A stretch of 64,000 bases of DNA from assembly GCA_002364085.1 (NCBI GenBank), contig DEXK01000011.1, positions 391,863 to 455,862 on the forward strand, read 5' to 3'. Under the pieces are notes generated by a model. That model saw nothing but the letters and a program-made list of their open reading frames with translations. It searched no databases and was not told the origin of the DNA. Every line of letters starts with the position of its first letter. Position 1 is the first letter of the stretch. Shown piece by piece: positions 44,201 through 49,207 of this stretch. The stretch is from Balneolaceae bacterium UBA3186 (GTDB lineage Bacteria; Bacteroidota; Rhodothermia; Balneolales; Balneolaceae). The position numbers were made by a program, and so were the translations under genes.

Positions 44201-45784
44201 ACTGTTCAACAAAATTTAACCATCAGCGATACTTTGACTATGACTTCCGGTGAACTGCTGATCCCAAGTGGTACAAACCTTGTAGTCGAAGGAATAAACT
44301 ATGGCTCAGGAACTCTTCGTTTCCAAAGAAAAATTTCCGGGGTTCAAGGCTGGCGTATCTTATCTTCACCTGTTGCTTCCACTTATGGAAACTTTCTTGA
44401 TGGCACATTAACTCAGGGATATACAGGTTCTACATTAGGAAATGCTGCTCTGGATAGTTTACAACCCAACGTACTTACTTATCTTGAAAGTTTTGTAGGA
44501 ACTGATAACCAACGATACCGAGCTCCCGGAAATATAACTGACAATCTTGTTGAAGGTCAGGGAGTCTTTGTATTCTTTTTTGGGGATGTAGCAGCAGATG
44601 CCCGTTATAATGATCCCTTACCGGACACTTTAGATGTTGCCGGACAGGAATTTAATGGAACTGCCGGCGAAGTAGATTTCGGTGTTACTTATACCGCTGA
44701 TGCCGATACAGGTTGGAATTTAGTTGGCAATCCCTTTGGAGCAACCATTGATTGGGACGATATAAGTAACTGGACAAAAACAAATATAGAGAACACAATT
44801 TATATATGGGATCCAGCTGCTAATGGAGGTAATGGAGAATATTTGACCTGGAATGGAACTACAGGAACACTTGGGAATGGATTGATTGCCCCTTTTCAAG
44901 GCTTCTGGATCAAAGCCAATGCTGCAAGCCCCGATTTACGAGTTACAACAGATGCTAAAACAACAGGTGGTGCTTTTTTAAGAAAGGAAATAAAACCTAA
45001 AGAAGTAACAGAAGTACCCTTATTAACCTTAGAGCTTACATCGAATGGGTTAAAAAAGGATTTAAGTTTTATGTTCTCAGACCAAGGTCTAAAAGGTAAG
45101 GATAGCTTTGATGCATTTGAGTTACTTCCTTTAACAGGGAATCGATTAGATATTTTTAGTTTAATAGGCGACGGAACCCCACTTGTAATAAACAGCTTGC
45201 CTTTAGAATTCAAAAACAGATACCTGCTACCTGTAGGCATCAATGGATACATAAATGGGATCCCTATTTCAGGAGAATTTAAACTTAGAGCTATCAATTT
45301 AGATGATATTCCAGATGACTGGTTGATATCGTTAATAGATAACGCAACCGGGACTGAAATCAATTTATTGGAACAAGAAGAATATACCTTCTTCCACTCT
45401 TCTAAAAATAAAGCGAAGGTCGCTAACCCGTTTCAGAAAGAAAAATTAGTACAAAAAAATTCTTCGGGTTCTAGATTTACGTTAAAGATTACAACCGAAG
45501 AAATCGAACTCAATATTCCTGAGGATTCATTTTTGGATCAGAATTATCCTAATCCTTTTAATCCGTCAACTACAATACCTTTTGGATTAGAAACTGATTC
45601 TAAAGTAAGTTTAATTGTTTATGATATTCTAGGAAGAAAAATAGCCACTCTTATCAATGAAAATCTTAGTGCGGGTACTTATACACGAACATTCAAAGCT
45701 TCCAACTTATCTAGTGGAGTTTATTTTTACCGGCTAACCACTGAATCTAAAACGATGGTAAAAAAGTTTACCCTTATTAAATAA
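38279..45784 (+). CDS. Giant T9SS-secreted surface protein, paralogue (2501 aa)
   Basis: Paralogue of the preceding gene with the same plan: signal peptide (1-25), DUF2341 (about 41-137), LamG (138-345), one cadherin/VCBS-like repeat (about 342-475), second LamG-like domain (478-735), three repeats (about 736-1133), third LamG-like domain (1134-1380), T9SS-associated Ig-like region, Ig/invasin-like domains, C-terminal module and sorting domain (QNYPNPFNPSTTIPFGL to LSSGVYFYRL). It has one repeat fewer than its neighbour, and the similarity is strongest over the C-terminal half. Tandem duplication followed by repeat gain or loss explains the pair. Probably a surface adhesin or matrix protein. 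Confidence 0.88.
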   Translation: MTNLSIKYLFISVALFLGLSEIAIAQFGSFAERKKFNIESDSVNGASDLINFPVLVNVTLPSGDVENANGFDIAFTATDGTTQLDHDLESYDSGTGELVAWVRFPSLSATTDTQFYIYYGDSGITTDQSTSDTWNSDYQLVMHMDGGATEDDATSNANDGTENGTGGIPTTAGIIGDGRDFERGDSDFISVPDDNSLDITDEITISFWYNPESTNAPDMVTKGTNTSYEATIRGGPRMQFKKEGGSNLTASTSFNLATSTWYYLTYVQSTSGRTIYQNGVQVNSDLNSTAFSTNGDALQISRSGDAADGIIDEVRISDVDRSADWIATEYSNQLNPSTFITELDDLPSLQNIESTAETYTAGGSAIFITSDLTIGSHPTVTTLDSAVIQISNNLDNPDDQLGFSDQLGITRTYTASTGKLLLSGTTSLANYQTALRAVTFSSLAGTPSQLTRTVSITGYNGSSATNTPVRDIDIIIALTDLTTDISNIVFHFDAQDLDGDGTLNSAEGSPPTNNSSVTLWGDLSTNNFDFTTGTAALFDSLGFGERGAVEYDGLDDELQKGAETSINNSVFSQKSFAFTFRTGNDVSGFQIIYEQASGARGYNFTIVDGTLYAQAYSRGDANWGGANGERHRVIDLGSVQPNESYILIAYHNSNEWAAQLNNGFLESFDNADDMPAVSETVAIGGNSGNTRHPVTLANENGNFNGLIVEFASWNTSLNGGQKASLYNYFNDKWGNTNPVLAGIEGTNIDFTEGDPDTQITNSITVTDSDPHNNMDSAKVSITTNFTTGQDSLIFTNTPNITGNYNETTGVLLLTGSDTKANYQAALRAVNYRNSQINPSANTRTVEFIIYDWDDASNTVSRNINISDPAATPVLANIESGDLAYTEGDGAVSITSAITVSDVDDTNIESATITVSGNYTLGEDFLDFNDTGNISSSFTSGSGILTLTGSDTKTNYQTALRAITYENTSSDPVNLDRTISFVINDGDNNSNTETRDITVATVNSKPVLTAIESSNLPYPDAAVQITNTIEVSDPDNTMLDSALVVISDNFKPAEDSLIYSTLFGITGSWNSSTGVLKLTGSNILSDYQAALRSVDYINTATIASGPERVVSFIVSDGELKSDSLKRTIDVSPVETIPDLEVWLRADAGISEGDGVAVTTWADQSGNGNDYTGTAGSGTSPTYVASSASLNSQPSVSFVGNGDHFLDSDGQTNYINSNTEFSLFIVYKSDVTNSDKGLFIADTPSGADEILTIRYDASGANGGGSFNDVVKTGILGNDADNQLESFSDIQTTGAQIISLQWESGTTYDLYVDGILNNPSSAADPPPSGTITTATTALLGKGGKDTGNNSWDGEIAEFIFYSRSISQTERESIEDYLADKYDQAIRKITPATGGEAISADDANTTYTSLTGPFVQEGFIGEFSSSGTFVLAAPTGYEWNTGGTIGVTESPAFGGSTELDASFTSVTATNVTFTIDAASTSNPGQLEFTGLEIRPTSGTLPNTGNINNAGTTGQGGGTNYGTITMIAGAADSLVFTQQPTTTSKDSTITPEVRVQVVDQYGNAVKVSGTSVGINLFGGSGTLSGTTPVNTNALGIAEFDDLSIDAIGTDTLQATSAGLTSALSSPFNIVNDGVLTEFVIERVPSGNISSKSAGQSFNIRITGVDGSATTVTSFNGTVVISSSCTMGSGQGTTASFSSGVLTSHTVSIESVGNCTITATNSSGSEFGTSNSFTVGAGAASETTSTITASPTVILNDGVSTSTITVDLKDEFGNNITTGGDAVTLSITPTALGSLGSVTDNLDGTYSATLTSSTTAGTDNITGTVNSENITDDADVEYAAFTHIWDSQLGSASVASDWEDTGNWNVGSAPGASSVVFIPATPDVGNEQPVIDVAGASVASVSMETGASLTISGGINFTISGDLSGGSILGSNADSLTIGGDVLDVTTINVGTVVLNGSTSQRITNPHSYTNLVIDNSNGVTVQQNLTISDTLTMTSGELLIPSGTNLVVEGINYGSGTLRFQRKISGVQGWRILSSPVASTYGNFLDGTLTQGYTGSTLGNAALDSLQPNVLTYLESFVGTDNQRYRAPGNITDNLVEGQGVFVFFFGDVAADARYNDPLPDTLDVAGQEFNGTAGEVDFGVTYTADADTGWNLVGNPFGATIDWDDISNWTKTNIENTIYIWDPAANGGNGEYLTWNGTTGTLGNGLIAPFQGFWIKANAASPDLRVTTDAKTTGGAFLRKEIKPKEVTEVPLLTLELTSNGLKKDLSFMFSDQGLKGKDSFDAFELLPLTGNRLDIFSLIGDGTPLVINSLPLEFKNRYLLPVGINGYINGIPISGEFKLRAINLDDIPDDWLISLIDNATGTEINLLEQEEYTFFHSSKNKAKVANPFQKEKLVQKNSSGSRFTLKITTEEIELNIPEDSFLDQNYPNPFNPSTTIPFGLETDSKVSLIVYDILGRKIATLINENLSAGTYTRTFKASNLSSGVYFYRLTTESKTMVKKFTLIK
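39304..39710 (+). repeat. Cadherin/VCBS-like repeat 1 of the 2501-aa protein
   Basis: A single repeat beginning LPSLQNIEST, matching the first repeat of the preceding giant protein. The second copy seen there is missing here. Confidence 0.65.
40483..41680 (+). repeat. Tandem cadherin/VCBS-like repeats 2-4 of the 2501-aa protein
   Basis: Three repeats of about 132 residues beginning NPVLAGIEGT, TPVLANIESG and KPVLTAIESS, corresponding in position to repeats 3-5 of the 2661-aa protein. Confidence 0.7.
44311..45781 (+). repeat. Shared C-terminal module, copy 3
   Basis: C-terminal 490 residues of the 2501-aa protein, colinear with copies 1 and 2 (GWRILSSP, LTQGYTGSTLGNAALDSLQP, NLVGNPFGATIDWDD, T9SS sorting domain). 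Confidence 0.85.
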
Positions 45785-45900
45785 CTTTATTTATAAATAA
45801 CGGAAGCTGTAATTAAATCGGCTTCCAAATCGTTGTTATTAAAAAATACTAACTGGTTTCCCAGCCTTATAATCATGAAATTTAGGAAGAATTTATCGAT

Positions 45901-46407
45901 ATGAAATCAATATCCTTCTTATTTTTCTTTATAATGCTTTTTCAAAGCATAGCCTTTGGGCAAACATCTGATTCTCAAAAAGAAACAACAAGGATCGGTG
46001 TAGGAGTCGAAGTAGCTACTACTATTGAGCTAATCACAGTTCAATCCATGACTTTTGGAAGTTTACAGCCCGGTCAAGAAGAAATTTATGTAAATCCTAT
46101 TAATAGCTTGAATGCAGGCTTTATGATTGGTATAGGAACTCCCAGTGCTGAGTTTAAACTAACCTATTTACCAGAACGCGTACTTACCCAAGTAGGAGGA
46201 AGAGCAACTCTGACTTTTACTTATGAAATTTCCGGTAACTCAGAGGAAAATCAATCTACATCAGAATTATTGGATAACAATAATCGAAATTTTCAATTTA
46301 ACGCCAGCGGAAGATACTTTTTTTGGATTGGTGGTAGATTAGATATCTCAAATGCCGCTCCTGGAAATTATGAAGGTGACTTCACTATTGAAATAGATTA
46401 TATATGA
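45901..46407 (+). CDS. DUF4402-like pilin subunit, first of four
   Basis: A 168-aa secreted protein. Signal peptide about 1-20 (FQSIAFGQ), then a beta-sandwich pattern typical of DUF4402: an early VEVATTIELITVQSMTFGSL strand, and the closing FFWIGGRLDISNAAPGNYEGDF segment ending in a hydrophobic EIDYI strand. Such C-terminal strands serve as recognition elements for PapD-like chaperones. The stop overlaps the next start (ATGA). As first gene of a ten-gene plus-strand cluster with chaperone, usher and motor genes, it is probably a minor or tip subunit. A TATAAT lies at 45868-45873 without a convincing -35. Confidence 0.7.
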   Translation: MKSISFLFFFIMLFQSIAFGQTSDSQKETTRIGVGVEVATTIELITVQSMTFGSLQPGQEEIYVNPINSLNAGFMIGIGTPSAEFKLTYLPERVLTQVGGRATLTFTYEISGNSEENQSTSELLDNNNRNFQFNASGRYFFWIGGRLDISNAAPGNYEGDFTIEIDYI

Positions 46408-47045
46408 TCCTTAAAAAAGACATAAAAAAAACATTTACAGAAATTGCGCATATAAAAGTGTCGTTCTCTTTCTTTGTATTTTTTATATTCTTTTCATTAG
46501 CATCTGGTTCTAAAGCACAGGAAATTGATTTTGGGCAGTATAGCAGTGCATATAGTCTTACCCTATCAGAACTAATCCCATCAGAAGAATTGGACTTCGG
46601 TACCATTATTCAAAACCAAGGACTCACAACCATAGATATTACTAATGCTAAGGTATTGACTCTTGAAGGTGTTAAGTATCTGGATGTACTTTTAGATATA
46701 ACAGCCGATGATTATTTATTACTCAATGGAGATTTGGGTTGTGAGACCGATCCAACCTGCAGAATAGCATTTACATTGCAAGCTGCTTATGCGAACAGAG
46801 GCGATAATGATACTAATGAAGCATATAATATGACTGTGCTTTCAAATGTCGCTTCAGCTCAATTTCAAATATTACAAAGAGAAAGTGGACCTCCAGGTCC
46901 TCCTCCCACTCCTGTTTATGAAGGATATAATCCTAGTTTATTTAACGAAACTGCTTACATATATATATTCGGTTCACTCAATGTAGGGTCGGTAGATGCA
47001 GGTAGCTATTCCGGTCAAATTATGGTCACTCTGAATTATGACTAA
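46404..47045 (+). CDS. Pilin-like secreted protein, second of four
   Basis: A 213-aa protein with a long basic n-region and signal peptide ending at about residue 38 (SGSKAQ). The mature part contains ELDFGTIIQNQGL near the start, one likely disulphide pair (CETDPTC), a proline-rich stretch GPPGPPPTP (about 166-174), and closes with YIYIFGSLNVGSVDAGSYSG followed by a MVTLNYD strand, the same ending as the other subunits. It overlaps its neighbours by 4 and 8 bp. Probably a minor pilus subunit; the low overall similarity suggests a specialised position. Confidence 0.65.
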   Translation: MILKKDIKKTFTEIAHIKVSFSFFVFFIFFSLASGSKAQEIDFGQYSSAYSLTLSELIPSEELDFGTIIQNQGLTTIDITNAKVLTLEGVKYLDVLLDITADDYLLLNGDLGCETDPTCRIAFTLQAAYANRGDNDTNEAYNMTVLSNVASAQFQILQRESGPPGPPPTPVYEGYNPSLFNETAYIYIFGSLNVGSVDAGSYSGQIMVTLNYD

Positions 47046-47568
47046 GACTATAAAGACATATACCATACTTTTTTTGAGCTTCATCGCTTTTAATAATTCA
47101 GTGAATGCACAGTTTATAAACTTGCAGTTAAGAATTGAACCAGAACTTAGTGCAACTGTAGAACAATCTCTTGACTTTGGAACTCAGGTTACAAACTTTG
47201 GCACCAGAACTATTGCTTTGGGAGATATTAATATGGGAATATTTTCTATTAAGGCATACCATACACAAAGTGTAATCATAACTCTCGATACTCCTGAAGC
47301 ATTAACCAGTATAAATCCTGCTATTGATGATCTTATCCCTCTAGATCTGGAAATAGCATTTAACAATACTGGAGTTAATAATGCTTCTAACGCAACTATA
47401 TTAGAAAATAAGTCTGGCTTTATAAGTATCTATGATGGAGATGAAGAGATCTCTCAGTCTGAGATATGGAAGGAAATGTATTTATATATATATGGTTCTA
47501 TTGAAATTGGAAATATAAGGAATGGTGTTTATACCGGAGATATCATACTCAGTATAGAGTATGATTGA
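47038..47568 (+). CDS. Pilin-like secreted protein, third of four
   Basis: A 176-aa protein with signal peptide about 1-24 (FNNSVNAQ). It shares with the preceding gene the early SLDFGTQVTNFGTRTIALGD segment and the closing YLYIYGSIEIGNIRNGVYTG plus IILSIEYD strand. No cysteine pair. It overlaps the previous gene by 8 bp. Probably another minor subunit secreted through the downstream chaperone-usher pair. Confidence 0.65.
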   Translation: MTKTIKTYTILFLSFIAFNNSVNAQFINLQLRIEPELSATVEQSLDFGTQVTNFGTRTIALGDINMGIFSIKAYHTQSVIITLDTPEALTSINPAIDDLIPLDLEIAFNNTGVNNASNATILENKSGFISIYDGDEEISQSEIWKEMYLYIYGSIEIGNIRNGVYTGDIILSIEYD

Positions 47569-47606
47569 TTAGAAATATTAATAAATCTTCATTAAAACAC
47601 TCTAAC

Positions 47607-47637
47607 TTGTTTAATCAAACCCTTGGCTGTAGCTTTA
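47607..47637 (+). promoter_or_regulatory. Candidate Bacteroidota-type promoter for the major pilin
   Basis: TTG at 47607-47609, then 20 bases, then TAGCTTTA at 47630-47637. The Bacteroidota consensus is TTTG, 19-20 bases, TAnnTTTG, so the -7 box has one mismatch. Initiation would be near 47643, about 30 bases before the ATG. Short consensus, so only suggestive. Confidence 0.3.
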
Positions 47638-47672
47638 TTTCAAGACTTATACAACAACCAAATTTCTACAAA

Positions 47673-48212
47673 ATGAAATCACTTAAAACTTTACTCACTG
47701 CGTTTGCTCTTTTTGCTGTTGCAACTGCTACAAATGCACAAGAAAATACAACAATTACATCCTCAGCTACAGTTGTTGCTGACATAGTAATCACTCCTGT
47801 TGCTAACGTTAACTTCGGAAGCATTCAAGATACAGGGTCTCCTGTATTGGATCCTCAAGGTACTAACACTGCCGATGTTGGTGGATCTGCTACTTTTGGT
47901 AAATTTTCAATTGCTGCTGCAAACTCAACTCAACTAGTAATTGATTGGAATCAAGCTACAGTTACATTGAATGATGGTGGAGCAAACAATATGACTTATA
48001 CTCCTGATGTTTCTGCTAACAGTACAGATGCAATTGCTACTTCATCAGATGTTACAAAAAATACTGCCGGTGCAGCTACTGAAACTTCAGCTGGTGGTGC
48101 ATTATTCGTTTATATAGGTGGTAATTTAGGTGCCTTATCTTCTCAAGCGTCAGGTACTTATACTTCTGCAAATGGTTCTGGTGATTTAGTATTCACTATC
48201 AACTATCAGTGA
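47673..48212 (+). CDS. DUF4402 protein, probable major pilin
   Basis: A 179-aa secreted protein from ATG 47673 (MKSLKTLLTAFALFAVATATNAQ, a clean signal peptide, given as motif at residues 1-23); the frame is open 36 codons upstream, but that part does not look coding. The DUF4402 fold is clear: VVADIVITPVANVNFGSI, a glycine/serine/threonine-rich middle, and FVYIGGNLGALSSQASGTYT before the final VFTINYQ strand. Its low-complexity Ala/Thr/Ser composition, own candidate promoter, 104-bp leader and strong terminator directly after the stop all fit an abundantly made major subunit. Confidence 0.8.
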   Translation: MKSLKTLLTAFALFAVATATNAQENTTITSSATVVADIVITPVANVNFGSIQDTGSPVLDPQGTNTADVGGSATFGKFSIAAANSTQLVIDWNQATVTLNDGGANNMTYTPDVSANSTDAIATSSDVTKNTAGAATETSAGGALFVYIGGNLGALSSQASGTYTSANGSGDLVFTINYQ

Positions 48213-48233
48213 TATTGCATAGTTAAATGATTT

Positions 48234-48265
48234 AAAGTCTCGTATTTATGCGAGGCTTTTTTTTT
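48234..48265 (+). terminator. Rho-independent terminator after the major pilin
   Basis: A 9-bp stem (AAAGTCTCG/CGAGGCTTT, one G-T pair) with an 8-base loop runs into nine consecutive T residues. It lies 22 bp after the pilin stop and 73 bp before the chaperone start on the same strand. It could allow partial read-through so that the pilin is made in excess of the assembly machinery. Confidence 0.85.
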
Positions 48266-48338
48266 GAATAATAATTGAGAAAAATTTCTGGATTTATTTC
48301 TTTACTTTATCGGCATCATCTATAACAATTTTATTGAT

Positions 48339-49169
48339 ATGTTAAAAATAAGGGTTTTTTTATTATCTATACTTTTCCTACCGGTAAATGTATTAGCTCA
48401 AGTTACTATTGCTCCAACTAACCTGTTCCTAGAGGAAAATTCTCGATTTGGAACATTTATGGTTATTAATGGAACTAACACTCCTCAGGAAGTAACCGTG
48501 GAATTTTCGTTTGGTTATTTTGCAACTGATGAGGATGGAAATAAAAATTTTGTAACCGACGATGAAACAATGGAACAGGAATACTCCATTGCCAATAATG
48601 TTCGTGCATTCCCTCAGAATTTTGTATTAGCAACAGGAGCTCGCCAAATAGTTCGCTTAAGAATAAATGCACCAAGAGATTTGGAAGAAAAAACTTATTG
48701 GGCAAGAATTGAAACGACCACAACTGCAGAAAGTCCTCCTGTAGAACTGGGAGCTTCAGAATCTGTTAGTGCCGAAATTGGTATTAAGTTCAAACAGATA
48801 ACCGGGCTATTTTATAAAGTTGGAAATACAACAACTGGAATAGAAATAGATAATATTACTTCTGATATAAATAGAGAAGAAGGCAAACTTTTTGTTAAAA
48901 CAAATTTCCAAAAACTTGGCAACTCTCCTTTTCTTGGTACGGTCAATTCAAGAATTATGGATAGTAGCGGTAAGGAAGTTCTTAATTCCTCATTATCAAC
49001 CAGTTTTTATGTAAACAGTATCCATGCTCAGGAATTTGATATTTCTGATCTACCAAATGGAACGTATACAGTAAATGTGGAATTTGTTACTGAAAGAAAT
49101 GATATCTCAGAAAGCGATTTGGTTCAAATGAGTCCTGTAACATCAACAACTACTTTTAGTATTCAATAA
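48339..49169 (+). CDS. PapD-like periplasmic pilus chaperone
   Basis: A 276-aa protein with signal peptide about 1-20. The two-Ig-domain pilus chaperone pattern is visible: VTIAPTNLFLEENSRFGTFMVINGTNTPQEVTV as first strands (residues 22-54), FPQNFVLATGARQIVRLR (the F1-G1 region that donates a strand to subunits), a conserved TYWARIETT, then a second Ig-like domain from about 150. It is longer than PapD (about 220 aa) because of additions in the second domain. It would fold the four DUF4402-like subunits and hand them to the usher, whose gene starts 38 bp downstream. Confidence 0.8.
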   Translation: MLKIRVFLLSILFLPVNVLAQVTIAPTNLFLEENSRFGTFMVINGTNTPQEVTVEFSFGYFATDEDGNKNFVTDDETMEQEYSIANNVRAFPQNFVLATGARQIVRLRINAPRDLEEKTYWARIETTTTAESPPVELGASESVSAEIGIKFKQITGLFYKVGNTTTGIEIDNITSDINREEGKLFVKTNFQKLGNSPFLGTVNSRIMDSSGKEVLNSSLSTSFYVNSIHAQEFDISDLPNGTYTVNVEFVTERNDISESDLVQMSPVTSTTTFSIQ

Positions 49170-49207
49170 AGCAAAATTCATAAGACAATTTTTACTTATA
49201 AACTTTT

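Noticed and set aside
45802..45826. Hairpin GGAAGCTG/CGGCTTCC between the last giant gene and the first pilin gene, as a terminator
   Set aside because: The stem is short with a wobble pair, and no T-run follows on either strand. It may be a weak structure only.
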